DNA of 64,000 nucleotides from the NCBI RefSeq assembly GCF_003863365.1, contig NZ_RQXT01000012.1, positions 1 to 64,000 on the forward strand, in the 5' to 3' direction. The notes below the pieces were generated by a model. It saw only the letters and a program-made list of their open reading frames with translations. It made no database searches and was not told the DNA's origin. Position 1 is the stretch's first letter. Each line of letters opens with the position of its first letter. The position numbers and the translations under genes are program-made. Origin of the DNA: Mesorhizobium tamadayense (GTDB taxonomy: Bacteria; Pseudomonadota; Alphaproteobacteria; Rhizobiales; Rhizobiaceae). Shown one piece after another: positions 50,598 to 59,008 of this stretch.

Positions 50598-51641
50598 ATG
50601 ATGTCACCATGGCATTTTTTTGTCGCTGCCATAACAGCAGTGCTGGTCAGCGGCTTTGCTCCTACGGCCAAAGCTGAAAGCTGGGCTCAGGTCGAATTTC
50701 GAGATCCCACGAATGCAGAAGTGGTTCTGGCTGCCACCGTGACTAATGATCAAGGCTATTCGATTGCGATCTTCCGCAACAAAGACAGCAAGGTGAGATG
50801 GGTACTGTCGCTACCGCAGATCTCTCTCGACAGAATTAAGTCGGTGGGACGAGTTGCAGCCTATCGAATCGATGACAACGCCGCTGTCGACGTCGAAGTG
50901 TCTGCTGGGAAAGAAGGGATCGTACCAGGTCTTGAGGAACCCGAGATTATTAATGGAAGATCGATTCGAGAAATCCTCTGGCATGGCGAAGGCCCGTCGC
51001 CCACACGCGGAGTCCTCCGAAATATGCTGGATGGCAACGCGTTAGCAATTCGGTTCTTTTTCGATGGCGGTTCGGCTGACACGACATTCGACCTTACCGG
51101 CGCCGGCAATGCGATTGGACCAGCGCTGAAGATTGAGACTAGTGCGGATCCAAATCTAATCGCGCATGATCGAGACCGGGATGAAGCTGTCATGATCTCT
51201 ATGAAGGTCTGTCAGTCGAGCTCTGATTTGTCCACATGCCTGGGCGTGATGACTAACTGTATGGGCGCGAACGCAAACCAACTCACTGGCGACCAGATGC
51301 GACGTTGCATGGCCGTACATGGCTACCCACTCGAACCGATCGCATCGCCAACAAAGGCTGACACCCCTACGCCAACAAAGGCCGATACCCTGACTGTAAA
51401 TTGCACGGCAATCGGCGATCTTGCCCGCAACGTCATGGAGAAGCGGCAGAGCGGGACCGATATGTCGGTAATGATGGCTGTGGTTGAAAAACTTGCCGAC
51501 GACAACCCCGTCAAGGCAATTGGCAGAAGCATCGTGATCATGGCCTACGACATGCCGCTATTCAACCTCGACGAGAACAAGCAACAGACGATCTCTGAGT
51601 TCGCGAACCAGATCCAGGTGAAATGCTACCAGGCGAAATAA
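50598..51641 (+). CDS. Exported hypothetical protein
   Basis: A 347-residue protein with a Sec signal (MMSPWHFFVAAITAVLVSGF, cleavage near AKA). A beta-rich N-terminal half follows, then a Cys-containing middle (KVCQSSSDLSTCLGVMTNCM), a linker with two copies of PTKADT, and a helical C-terminal part with two further cysteines. GGGAGGGGG lies before the ATG at 50598. The cysteines suggest disulfides in the periplasm. No family is recognised. It opens a group of exported proteins here. Confidence 0.65.
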   Translation: MMSPWHFFVAAITAVLVSGFAPTAKAESWAQVEFRDPTNAEVVLAATVTNDQGYSIAIFRNKDSKVRWVLSLPQISLDRIKSVGRVAAYRIDDNAAVDVEVSAGKEGIVPGLEEPEIINGRSIREILWHGEGPSPTRGVLRNMLDGNALAIRFFFDGGSADTTFDLTGAGNAIGPALKIETSADPNLIAHDRDRDEAVMISMKVCQSSSDLSTCLGVMTNCMGANANQLTGDQMRRCMAVHGYPLEPIASPTKADTPTPTKADTLTVNCTAIGDLARNVMEKRQSGTDMSVMMAVVEKLADDNPVKAIGRSIVIMAYDMPLFNLDENKQQTISEFANQIQVKCYQAK

Positions 51642-51690
51642 AAAGGGCTCGTTTTGGGCCGCCCCAAACTGCCTTGCGCCTCCTGACGCT

Positions 51691-51921
51691 CTATTGCGAA
51701 CGCTCGACCGCGAATGTCGGCGCGTCATTGCCCTCACCGGCCTGGAGGAATTCCACGACGGCAGAATGAAGCCGCTCGGCGACGATCCTGTTCATAGCTA
51801 ATTGAACGGTGCCGCTGTCTGTTTCTAGCTGAAGGAGCCCGATTAGTGGGTCTGCCGATAGCAGGGTGGTGTCTGCGGCGAGAAGTTTGGTGAATCCGCT
51901 CTTGCTTGGCTTATGTTTCAT
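51691..51921 (-). CDS. Hypothetical protein
   Basis: A 76-residue soluble protein (MKHKPSKSGFTKLLAADTTL at the start). No motif, signal or membrane helix is seen. The residue pattern is protein-like, with a plausible helix VAERLHSAVVEFLQ. No strong ribosome site is apparent. Function unknown. Confidence 0.5.
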   Translation of the reverse strand: MKHKPSKSGFTKLLAADTTLLSADPLIGLLQLETDSGTVQLAMNRIVAERLHSAVVEFLQAGEGNDAPTFAVERSQ

Positions 51922-52032
51922 GGGGCCAATTTAGCGCACCACAGGGAACCCCGCCAGCGCACGTTCTTGCCAGCCGCTGTCCTACACCGCCGAAGCGTCC
52001 AGCGCGCTACGGCGCCCTGCCCACTGCATGCG

Positions 52033-52200
52033 CTATCGGTTCGGCTGATCTTCGCGCATGACGTTATAGAGAAGCAGGCCCGCAGTTAAAGAAACGACGG
52101 CTCCTAACACATCGCCGCCGGTCAGCCCCAAATAATAAAGGAAAGCGAATGTCAGCTCGGCCATGATTGCACCCAAAAGGGTTTCTCCGAGACAACCCAT
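52033..52200 (-). CDS. Small membrane protein, 55 residues
   Basis: A short gene starting MGCLGETLLGAIMAELTFAF. Two hydrophobic stretches (about 8-25 and 27-46, LGAVVSLTAGLLLYNV) end in a polar tail MREDQPNR. The MGCLGE start resembles small rhizobial membrane proteins I have seen, though I cannot name one. The ribosome site is weak. It is just downstream of the Cys-pair protein gene on the same strand. Confidence 0.5.
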   Translation of the reverse strand: MGCLGETLLGAIMAELTFAFLYYLGLTGGDVLGAVVSLTAGLLLYNVMREDQPNR

Positions 52201-52240
52201 AGGGATTCGCTAATGTTCCGATGAGCGGGCGGCGCTGAAC

Positions 52241-52522
52241 CTACGGGCACGGCGTCCACCCTCGCCGCTTCTCTGGCGTTGCCGCATGGTTTGTGAACTG
52301 CAGATTGCGGTCGTCTCGGCCGGCGCCGCGGCATTCATGGCAGAAGATCACCTTCACCAAGTCCCAATGTAGGCACGGCTGGTCTGGCCCGAGGCGCCGG
52401 ACCAACTCGGCAACATCAAGGACTGCTTTCCGCTTACAGGTGAGGCAATAGACCGACAGGCCTGTGCCGGCTTCGAGCTTTTTGCCGAGCGTGTCTTCAA
52501 CGAAGGGGAATTTCATCGTCAT
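52241..52522 (-). CDS. Small protein with two CxxC pairs
   Basis: A 93-residue protein with CLTC near residue 26 and CHEC near residue 62, a probable zinc ribbon, and a basic tail (RDDRNLQFTNHAATPEKRR). GAGGA precedes the ATG. A nucleic-acid-binding or regulatory role is possible but only inferred from the cysteines. Function unknown. Confidence 0.6.
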   Translation of the reverse strand: MTMKFPFVEDTLGKKLEAGTGLSVYCLTCKRKAVLDVAELVRRLGPDQPCLHWDLVKVIFCHECRGAGRDDRNLQFTNHAATPEKRRGWTPCP

Positions 52523-52561
52523 TGGCGATCCTCGTGAGTGGTCGCCGCACCGCAGAGGGAT

Positions 52562-52774
52562 TTATTCCTGACCGGTCTTGCCTTCAAGTGGACTCGCCAC
52601 GAAAATATCTTCGCTGAATTCGGTGGTTGTCTGCTTAAGGAATATCTGGGCGAATACCGCCCACTCGGTGCCTGTAACGCCATTCTCGCGAGCCGACGTT
52701 TTAAAAGCCTCGCGTAACGCGTCGATGTCGAAGGCTGATATTCGTTTGGCGCAATGCGTTTCCATGGCCCCCAA
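52562..52774 (-). CDS. Hypothetical protein
   Basis: A 70-residue soluble protein: AFDIDALREAFKTSARENGV, then TGTEWAVFAQIFLKQTTTEF. The pattern is helical and protein-like. ATG 52774 or 52765 may be the start. It lies between the ligase and the CxxC protein, all on the minus strand. No known family. Confidence 0.5.
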   Translation of the reverse strand: MGAMETHCAKRISAFDIDALREAFKTSARENGVTGTEWAVFAQIFLKQTTTEFSEDIFVASPLEGKTGQE

Positions 52775-52819
52775 CAGGCCTCAGATCAGAAAGCATGCGA
52801 CACAAAGCGCTCGACTGAT

Positions 52820-53686
52820 TTAAGTTCCCTCCTCCTCGCGAAAATTCTGCAGCGAGGCATGGCGCAGGTCCTGCTCGCCGCGCAGATGCTTCACGCGGCC
52901 GATCAGGCCTGGCTTGACCCATTGCGTCGCCGGCCGCTTCATGCCCTTTGGCGCTGTCCCGGCGTGCTCCTGTACCCTCTTCCAGAGCCGTTCGCGCATC
53001 TCGCGGTTCAAGGTGATGAAGGCCGAGCCGATGTAGCGGCCGGTGCCGCGCTCGGCCATCAGGGCGAAAGCCGGCTTGCCGGGCTCACGCTCAACCCCAA
53101 GCAATTCGTATTCATCGATCGTGTAGCACTTGGCCTTCAGCCAGTTGGTCGACGGCCCGGAACGATATTTGCTGTCCTTCCGCTTCGAGACGACACCTTC
53201 AAGCCCGGCCTGCTCCACCAGATGAAAGACCGCCGCGCCGGTGCCTGGCAGCGCTTCACTGAACTGGATCCGCTCACCCGCTGGAATCATCGCCTGCAGG
53301 ACCTCCCGCCGATCCTCCAGCGAAATATCTCGCAGGTCGTGGCCGTTGAGATGCAGCAGGTCGAAGGCGACGAAATAGAGGTCGTGCTGGCGCCGCGTGA
53401 TGGCTTTGCGCAACTCGGCGAAGTCTGAAACGCCGGCATCATTCAGGACAATGATTTCGCCGTCGATGATCGCGTTCTGAACGTTGAGCCCTTTTGCGAT
53501 CTCCACCAGGTCGCGATATTTGGCGGTCCAGTCGAGCCCACGGCGGGTGAAGATGCGAACGTTGCCGTCATCGATGACGATCTGCGAGCGGTAGCCGTCA
53601 AACTTCACTTCGTGGATCCAGCCATCGCCTTCAGGCGGCCTGTCGACAAGCGTCGGCATCAATGGCGGAACGAACTTCAAACGCAT
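52820..53686 (-). CDS. Stand-alone ATP-dependent DNA ligase
   Basis: A 288-residue ATP-dependent ligase of the LigC/LigD-ligase-domain type. The adenylation lysine is in HEVKFDGYR (motif I), followed by TRRGLDWTAKY, AIIDGEIIVLND, FVAFDLLHLNG and LEGVVSKRKDSKYRSGP. An OB-fold C-terminal domain ends the protein. No polymerase or phosphoesterase domain is attached, nor is Ku visible. It may seal breaks in an accessory repair route. ATG 53686 is preferred over TTG 53698. Confidence 0.9.
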   Translation of the reverse strand: MRLKFVPPLMPTLVDRPPEGDGWIHEVKFDGYRSQIVIDDGNVRIFTRRGLDWTAKYRDLVEIAKGLNVQNAIIDGEIIVLNDAGVSDFAELRKAITRRQHDLYFVAFDLLHLNGHDLRDISLEDRREVLQAMIPAGERIQFSEALPGTGAAVFHLVEQAGLEGVVSKRKDSKYRSGPSTNWLKAKCYTIDEYELLGVEREPGKPAFALMAERGTGRYIGSAFITLNREMRERLWKRVQEHAGTAPKGMKRPATQWVKPGLIGRVKHLRGEQDLRHASLQNFREEEGT

Positions 53687-53792
53687 GCACAACCCCAACG
53701 AACGCGATTCAAGGCGCCCGCGGCTAAATAGTTCCGGAACATTTTAGGTAAATTGAATCCGCCAATCATCGGCAAGCGGCACGACAAGACCA

Positions 53793-53915
53793 GTGAGCGA
53801 GGCCAGCCACTTTCATCCCTGTCCTGTCTGTGGTCAGGCAGTCGACTGGCGTGATCTTCGGCAGGTCATCTGGCATGAGCAGCCCGATCACGAGCCGCTG
53901 GAAATGGACAGTTGA
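53793..53915 (+). CDS. Small CPxCG-related protein, 40 residues
   Basis: Starting at GTG 53793, a 40-residue protein reads HFHPCPVCGQAVDWRDLRQV followed by IWHEQPDHEPLEMDS. The CPxCG pair with downstream His residues suggests a tiny zinc-binding protein. I recall similar short proteins in rhizobia. The ribosome site is weak, so the call rests on the pattern. Confidence 0.5.
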   Translation: MSEASHFHPCPVCGQAVDWRDLRQVIWHEQPDHEPLEMDS

Positions 53916-53990
53916 TCTCAGGATGTTTGAGGGAGGCGGAACAATTTCGCTCACCGAAGTTAGCAGGCGCTGCTTACAGGGACCCACGCG

Positions 53991-54131
53991 ATGCTCCTTG
54001 CCCTGGACGATGCGATCTCGACGGCTGTTTTGGCCGGCAGAGGCGCGGACGCGGAAATCCTCGGGGTGATCGATCTCACCAACAAAACTGAAGCCCGGAT
54101 GGGCGCCATCAGCTTAGGGCGCGCTATCTAG
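53991..54131 (+). CDS. Small ORF candidate in a sparse stretch
   Basis: A 46-residue frame from ATG 53991 (AGGGA upstream) reads MLLALDDAISTAVLAGRGAD, then AEILGVIDLTNKTEARMGAI. It is protein-like but unknown. The surrounding bases 53916-54402 hold no other clear gene; long minus-strand frames there have no protein-like pattern. Confidence 0.35.
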   Translation: MLLALDDAISTAVLAGRGADAEILGVIDLTNKTEARMGAISLGRAI

Positions 54132-54402
54132 TTCGTCGCCAATGCGTCGGTGCTTGGATACGACGTTCGCGGTGCAATGGTCCTCTATGGGGAGCCAGGA
54201 ACGCCAAGCTTAAGGATATGGGACTGCGAACATCTGTGGGCCCAATACGGTGGCGCTCTGCTCCAACCATAGCGCGAGGCGTCCTAGCGACTGGCCACAG
54301 CTCTCCGAGTGAATTTGCAGTCCAGCCCAATATAGTTCCGCTAGAGAGCGCCGCTGGACTTCAACCTTCTTTAAGAGCATTCTCCCGAGTGGGGGAAAGG
54401 GC

Positions 54403-55230
54403 TTGGATAAGTCTCGGCACGACAATCGGTCAGAACAGTGGCGGAAGCGCAGCGGCGCCAGGTGCTCGCGCGCCCTGCGGTGGGCAAGCGTGCCCCGGCG
54501 CCTGTTCTTTGTGACGGTCGCCGCGGCCGGCGCGCTGGTCGCCCAAACGGCTATGCAGCACAGCGACAGCATGCCCAAGCTCAACCTGTCGAACTTGATC
54601 GGCCCAAAGCCGGAGCCGATTATCGGCGTCGCATCCGTCATCGACGGCGACACGATCGAAATCCACGGCCAGCGGATCCGCTTCAACGGCATCGACGCGC
54701 CTGAGAGCAAGCAATACTGCGACGATGCCAAGGGCTTCGAATATCCCTGCGGCCGGCGATCGGCGGAAGCGCTGGATACCTTCCTGGCCGCCTCGAGGCC
54801 GGTGCAGTGCACTTTCGTCACTTGGGATCGCTATCACCGCTTCGTCGGAAACTGCCAGCGCGGCGACGGCGCCAGCGTGGCGGCGTGGATGGTAGAGCAC
54901 GGCCAAGCGCTGGACTGGTCCCGCTACAGCCATGGCACCTACGCACGACAGCAGGCAAAGGCAGAAGCCGCAAAGGTCGGCTTGTGGGCCGGAACGTTTC
55001 AGGCGCCTTGGGATTGGCGCACAGGGCATGCGGACAATCCGCAGCCGGCCATCAGCCAGCCTCTTGGGACCATCAACAGGCAGGTGGCGCAAACCTACTC
55101 CTGCCAGCTGCGGCGAACTTGCCCGCAGATCAGCTCGTGCGAGGAAGCGAACTGGTACCTTCAGAACTGTTCATGGGGCGGCAAGCTCGATCGGGACAAG
55201 GATGGAATACCTTGTGAGAGCCTTTGTTAG
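54403..55230 (+). CDS. Exported thermonuclease with excalibur domain
   Basis: A 275-residue protein. After a basic start and a hydrophobic helix (LFFVTVAAAGALVAQ, about residues 34-50) it has a staphylococcal-nuclease fold domain: VIDGDTIEIHGQRIRFNGID, APESKQ, and RYHRFVGNC. The C-terminus is an excalibur calcium-binding motif, DRDKDGIPCE, with paired cysteines. It likely cuts nucleic acids in the periplasm or outside. The start is TTG at 54403 with GGGGGAAAGG upstream; a later start is possible. Confidence 0.85.
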   Translation: MDKSRHDNRSEQWRKRSGARCSRALRWASVPRRLFFVTVAAAGALVAQTAMQHSDSMPKLNLSNLIGPKPEPIIGVASVIDGDTIEIHGQRIRFNGIDAPESKQYCDDAKGFEYPCGRRSAEALDTFLAASRPVQCTFVTWDRYHRFVGNCQRGDGASVAAWMVEHGQALDWSRYSHGTYARQQAKAEAAKVGLWAGTFQAPWDWRTGHADNPQPAISQPLGTINRQVAQTYSCQLRRTCPQISSCEEANWYLQNCSWGGKLDRDKDGIPCESLC

Positions 55231-55242
55231 TGGAGGGGAAAA

Positions 55243-55593
55243 ATGAAACGGCTGGCATTCCTGATCGCCGCAATGCTCGCAACCGTTACGGTGGCGCACG
55301 CCCAGCAAATACCGCGCTACGATGCGGCTGCCTACTGCCGTCAAATATCAGACACCGGCGGCGGATCGGCCGTCGTTTACAACGGCTGCATGGACATGGA
55401 GCAAAACGCCTACAACAAACGCAAACCGCAATGGCCTTCCCTACCGGCGAAAACCCGAGCCTACTGCGACAGCCTTGCCCGAATGGGAGGCGGCGGATCT
55501 TACACTGTCCTCGACGGCTGCATCGATATGGAGATTGGCGCGGTCGGCTCCACTCCAGCTTTGGCGCTTGAATGGCAGGGGACGTACTTGTGA
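55243..55593 (+). CDS. Exported small protein with an internal Cys repeat
   Basis: A 116-residue protein with a Sec signal ending AHAQ. The mature part contains two similar units: AYCRQISDTGGGSAVVYNGC (about residues 30-50) and AYCDSLARMGGGGSYTVLDG, then C (about 73-93). Each has two cysteines, giving likely disulfides. The gene follows the nuclease gene by 13 bases and shares bases with the next gene, so all three may be one operon. Function unknown. Confidence 0.65.
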   Translation: MKRLAFLIAAMLATVTVAHAQQIPRYDAAAYCRQISDTGGGSAVVYNGCMDMEQNAYNKRKPQWPSLPAKTRAYCDSLARMGGGGSYTVLDGCIDMEIGAVGSTPALALEWQGTYL

Positions 55594-55880
55594 GAGTGTG
55601 CGCTGTTTTCGTGCTTTGCAGCCTGACCTCGACGGTGGTTGCGGCCGAGGTCAGAGTGCCCCCTAATGTGAAGGCGCTTCTAAAAGCATACGGGCAATTG
55701 AATGACCTGTGCCGCGGAGGACCAGGAGACAGCCCAGCGACCATGCAGGCATGCGATGATCGCAACGCAGTAGCAGACCGGCTTAATGCAGCCGATTGGT
55801 GCTACGGCAAACGGGGCCAAGCCGGGTACCAGATGAAATGGCACAGATGCACATCTAACTCGTTGCGACCAGGCGATTGA
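55590..55880 (+). CDS. Exported small Cys protein (WCYGKRG type)
   Basis: A 96-residue protein (GTG at 55590) with a signal ending VVAA and four cysteines in the mature part. The end LNAADWCYGKRGQAGYQMKW-HRC resembles a pattern found in several small rhizobial exported proteins. It starts four bases before the previous stop (GTGA overlap) with AGGGGA upstream. An ATG at 55572 is an alternative. Function unknown. Confidence 0.6.
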   Translation: MRVCAVFVLCSLTSTVVAAEVRVPPNVKALLKAYGQLNDLCRGGPGDSPATMQACDDRNAVADRLNAADWCYGKRGQAGYQMKWHRCTSNSLRPGD

Positions 55881-55924
55881 AACCCCTCCCGGGGGAAGAC
55901 AGCGCACGTACATTGGAGGGGGGA

Positions 55925-56566
55925 ATGAAGATTGTTGGACTTTGCGCGCTTGCTCTGATCGGCGCCGTTACTGAAGCCGAGGCTTACGACGATCCCGCAG
56001 TAGCAGTTTGCGAGTTTGCTTGGGCACAGGGTGCCGACTTGGCCCAGGCCGGCATAAAACGAGTAGCGACTGATATCTCTGGGGATACTGTGAGGCTCAC
56101 CTACGAGCAATCAGTTCTTAACACGAAGCCCAAGACAATTGACCAGACCTGCCAATTTGAGGCCGATATGCGCGGCGACCTTAAGCTGAAATTCGAAAGT
56201 GCCCCTCGGGTACTGGAATGCAACGAGATAGTCGAAAAGGCAAAGGCAGCGATCCTCCAATTTGGAGCTCAATCAACCGAGGCTCGCGCATTCATGCAGC
56301 CGGTGACTGATTGTCAGCCGGTCCTCAAAAGCGCCTTGGAAATTGAGCAAGACCGCTTGCGGAACGTTTCCTTCCCTCTTCTGATGATGGGCATCTATCC
56401 CATCAACCCGAAAGATACTGAACTCAATGTGCCGACAGATAGAGCGAAGTATCAGGCCGAATGTGACACGAAACAAGCCGAACGGGACAAAGGTGGTACT
56501 GGAGACCAGCTGACTATTGAGCTGCGCGGCTGCCGGGACGCTGGGTATTTGCCTACTGCGCCATAA
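55925..56566 (+). CDS. Exported hypothetical protein
   Basis: A 213-residue protein with a short signal (MKIVGLCALALIGAVTEAEA). The mature part has five cysteines and a helical middle (EIVEKAKAAILQFGAQSTEA). The N-terminal domain resembles a beta-rich export protein. GGAGGGGGGA gives a very strong ribosome site. No known family. Confidence 0.6.
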   Translation: MKIVGLCALALIGAVTEAEAYDDPAVAVCEFAWAQGADLAQAGIKRVATDISGDTVRLTYEQSVLNTKPKTIDQTCQFEADMRGDLKLKFESAPRVLECNEIVEKAKAAILQFGAQSTEARAFMQPVTDCQPVLKSALEIEQDRLRNVSFPLLMMGIYPINPKDTELNVPTDRAKYQAECDTKQAERDKGGTGDQLTIELRGCRDAGYLPTAP

Positions 56567-56690
56567 CGCACCGCTTTATGAGGGCAAAACCAGCGGTGAG
56601 CGGCATCTGGTCCTTGCCACGCGGCTTCGGCTTGCAATTGAGATTTTGCTGGTCCTCCCGGGCCGGCGGCTCGTCGGGCTTGCTCTGCAT
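56553..56690 (-). CDS. Possible 45-residue ORF
   Basis: A minus-strand frame reads MQSKPDEPPAREDQQNLNCK, then PKPRGKDQMPLTAGFALIKR. It overlaps the 3' end of the preceding plus-strand gene by 14 bases. The peptide is protein-like and Pro/Lys-rich, like the candidate at 48,9xx, but no ribosome site is seen. Confidence 0.3.
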   Translation of the reverse strand: MQSKPDEPPAREDQQNLNCKPKPRGKDQMPLTAGFALIKRCVMAQ

Positions 56691-56889
56691 CGCGGAATTT
56701 GGCGGCCTTAGTGACGCCGTTGCGCACCGCTGTCCCTCGCCTTGATTTCATATTAGCGCAAGCGCATATTTCGACCGGTCGGCGCGCGCCTTTTTCACGC
56801 CAGGCGCCGCTGGCAGGCTCAGCGGCCTGCGCAGAGCTCCCCCGCCCTCGACGGCTGCCACAGTGAGAACAACTAAAGGGAGGACTTCG

Positions 56890-57345
56890 ATGCGTTACTT
56901 TTTAGCTTCTTTTTGTTTCATCGCACTCGTTATCGCCGCTGGTGAACCTGCCGGTGCCCAAACAGCCCAATCAAGTATAGAGGCGAACAATGCGGACTTT
57001 GTTGCGAAGTTTGCCAGCAAGGATTCGACAGGCCTGGCTCAACATTATACCGAAGACGCAGTAGCGTTTCCGCCCAACCAAGACCGAATCGCCGGTCGAG
57101 AAAACGTTCAGAAGATGTGGCAGGGCTGGATCGATGCAGGATTGACCGATCTGACACTGAGAGCGGCGCAGGTCGAGGAGAGTGGGAATCTCGCGTATGA
57201 GGAAGGCACCTACTCTATTAAGATTCCCGGCAGTAACGGCAAGACCAGCGAGGAGATCGGCAAATACATTGTCGTATGGAAGAAGGGCGCCGACGGCGAA
57301 TGGCGACTGCATCGGGATATCTGGAACCCGAATCCTACTAAGTAG
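56890..57345 (+). CDS. Exported SnoaL/DUF4440-like (NTF2-fold) protein
   Basis: A 151-residue protein with a signal peptide (cleavage near AGAQ) and one NTF2-like domain. It shows NNADFVAKFASKDSTGLAQH, YTEDAVAFPPN and WRLHRDIWNPN, characteristic of DUF4440/SnoaL-like ketosteroid-isomerase folds. AGGGAGG lies before ATG 56890. Binding or hydrolysis of a small molecule is possible; nothing more specific is visible. Confidence 0.75.
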   Translation: MRYFLASFCFIALVIAAGEPAGAQTAQSSIEANNADFVAKFASKDSTGLAQHYTEDAVAFPPNQDRIAGRENVQKMWQGWIDAGLTDLTLRAAQVEESGNLAYEEGTYSIKIPGSNGKTSEEIGKYIVVWKKGADGEWRLHRDIWNPNPTK

Positions 57346-57631
57346 GGACAGCCCCACATAGAGAACCGCCGGCGCGCGATCTTGCCGGCCGCGAAGTGTC
57401 CCGCGCGTCCTGGTGCCTGCCTGTGGCCAGCGCCATGCACTGACTGGCCATACCGCGGGAAAGGCCTTCCTGCTTATCGAGCCATGGCCCGAAATGGCCG
57501 TGCGGCAATGACGCCTTGTTGCCGAGCAGCCATCGGCCGATCGCCAGCTTCTGATCAATGGAAAGATGGCCGCGCGGCACTGCGCGAGTTTCAGCCGGCT
57601 CGCTTACGGTGAACGTGTTGGACGGCGACAT
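57338..57631 (-). pseudogene. DUF3102-like short protein or fragment
   Basis: From ATG 57631 a 97-residue frame reads GHLSIDQKLAIGRWLLGNKA, then SLPHGHFGPWLDKQ and MASQCMALATG. This matches the DUF3102 helical block found in phage and plasmid proteins. DUF3102 proteins are usually longer, and the tail (ARDTSRPARSRAGG) is degenerate, so this is probably a remnant. It overlaps the end of the NTF2-like gene and the start of the next frame on the other strand. Confidence 0.5.
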
Positions 57632-58129
57632 CAGCGCCAGATGGGCGCGATGAACCTCGGCCTGCTTTGCCAAGGTCGCCGGCGTGCCGCACCAATCATA
57701 GAAGCGTTGGACGACAAATTCCCGGAGCTGACCTGGGTCTTGGATGAGGCCGTGAACTGCCGAAATCACTACGTCCACGGCACGCTAGGCAAGGTCGACT
57801 ATGCCGCCAACTTCCAGGACTCGGCGGGGTTTTTCACGAAGTCACTGGAGTTTGTATTTGCGGCCTCGGACTGGATCGAGGCAGGGTGGGATATCAAAGC
57901 GTGGGCAGCACGCAGTTCGTCGCTGACGCACCCGTTTTTCGAATACAAGCCTGGCGGCAGCCAAGGCTTTATTTGGAAAGATCTAGAACGGTCACCAAGC
58001 CAGCGCCAGCACGATGCGGGCAGAAATGGTGAAGGCGAGCCAGGCGATCATGGCGTTCAGAACTCTGACGCCAGGACGCCGGCAGCGAGCCCTCGCCTGG
58101 GTCATCCAGCGGGCAGCGCGGTTGTATGA
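57566..58129 (+). pseudogene. HEPN-like domain remnant
   Basis: The central part of this frame (about residues 45-140) reads ALDDKFPELTWVLDEAVNCR, then NHYVHGTLGKVDY and a helical run to WAARSSSLTHPFFEY. The R-N-H-Y-V-H segment fits the HEPN ribonuclease pattern Rx4-6H. Flanking residues at both ends are not protein-like, and a better upstream frame is offset near 57700. I regard it as the surviving core of a larger HEPN-type gene. It overlaps the DUF3102-like fragment in antisense. Confidence 0.45.
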
Positions 58130-58615
58130 GGAGACTGAGCAAAGAGCTACATCCAACGTTATAGCCGCGTAACGGCGCGTCGTACCAGTCTCTTGTAATG
58201 AGCGTATGCAGACGGCCAACCGCCGCAACACCAATGGCGAACAGGTCCAGCGCGTTGCCGGCAACACCTTGAAGCGGAAACCCTCAGTCGATTTCACCGG
58301 CTACTGGCAGCGCCGTAAGGCGGCATAGTGGCTTGTCGCGGCGATGGTCAAGGCCGAACCGGAGCATGCCGCAGCAGTGTTCGGGGAAGCCTTGGCGACT
58401 GCGGCTACCGCGACCCGGCCCCAAACCAGCGGATGAAGACTGCGGGTGCCCCCTCAAGACGGGCAGTTCGCGTTTTGTGGGGCGCTTCACCCCTTGACTT
58501 TCTATGCCAGAACTAGCATATTGTCATGGCTGACGAGCAGATGGCCTGTTGCCATCTGAAGGGAACCTGGAGGTATGAGCGATGAACCTACGCACTGACA
58601 TAGCGGAGAGGATTA
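58130..58615. other. Stretch without a convincing gene
   Basis: A plus-strand 39-residue frame from ATG 58206 (RKPSVDFTGYWQRRKAA at its end) is protein-like but short and without a ribosome site. The last 100 bases probably contain the promoter of the toxin-antitoxin pair; a GCGGAGAGG ribosome site precedes the toxin ATG. Confidence 0.35.
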
Positions 58616-59008
58616 ATGAAGAGAAAAGTGATTTTTATTGGCTCTAGTCTGGATGACCTCCAGGATTTTCCGAAAGAAGTAAGAAGCGAAATTGGCTTTG
58701 CCCTCTATTTGGCCGAAACAGGCGGCAAGGCTCTGAATGCAGTTCCCCTGACAGGCTTCGGGAACGCGTCCGTGCCGGAAGTCATTGTAGACCATGACGG
58801 CGACACATATCGGGCTGTTTACACGGTTCGATTTGCCCATGCAGTCTACGTCTTGCACGCCTTCAAAAAGAAGGCGGTGAAGGGATCAGCGACGCCGCTG
58901 AAAGATATGGCGTTGGTGCGCAGCCGGCTCAAGTCGGCTCAAGAGCACTATGAACAGAACTTTAGTAAAACCGTGAGGAAGAGAGATGCCGACAAAAAGG
59001 AGCGATAG
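58616..59008 (+). CDS. RelE/HigB-type (Gp49-like) toxin
   Basis: A 130-residue type II toxin of the phage Gp49-like/RelE fold (DUF891 type). It shows DLQDFPKEVRSEIGFALYLA, YRAVYTVRFAHAVYVLHAFK and KKKAVKGSATPLKDM, the usual strands and basic tail of ribosome-dependent or related mRNA endonucleases. It overlaps the antitoxin by 23 bases, in the reverse (toxin-first) HigBA order. GGAGAGG precedes the ATG. Confidence 0.85.
   Translation: MKRKVIFIGSSLDDLQDFPKEVRSEIGFALYLAETGGKALNAVPLTGFGNASVPEVIVDHDGDTYRAVYTVRFAHAVYVLHAFKKKAVKGSATPLKDMALVRSRLKSAQEHYEQNFSKTVRKRDADKKER

Noticed and set aside
51645..51690. Terminator-like hairpin TTTGGG/CCCAAA after the 51691 gene (minus strand)
   Set aside because: The T-tract is separated from the stem by about eight bases, so it is too weak to call.
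54124..54821. Minus-strand ORFs opposite the thermonuclease start
   Set aside because: No ribosome site and composition like antisense; the plus-strand nuclease is well supported.
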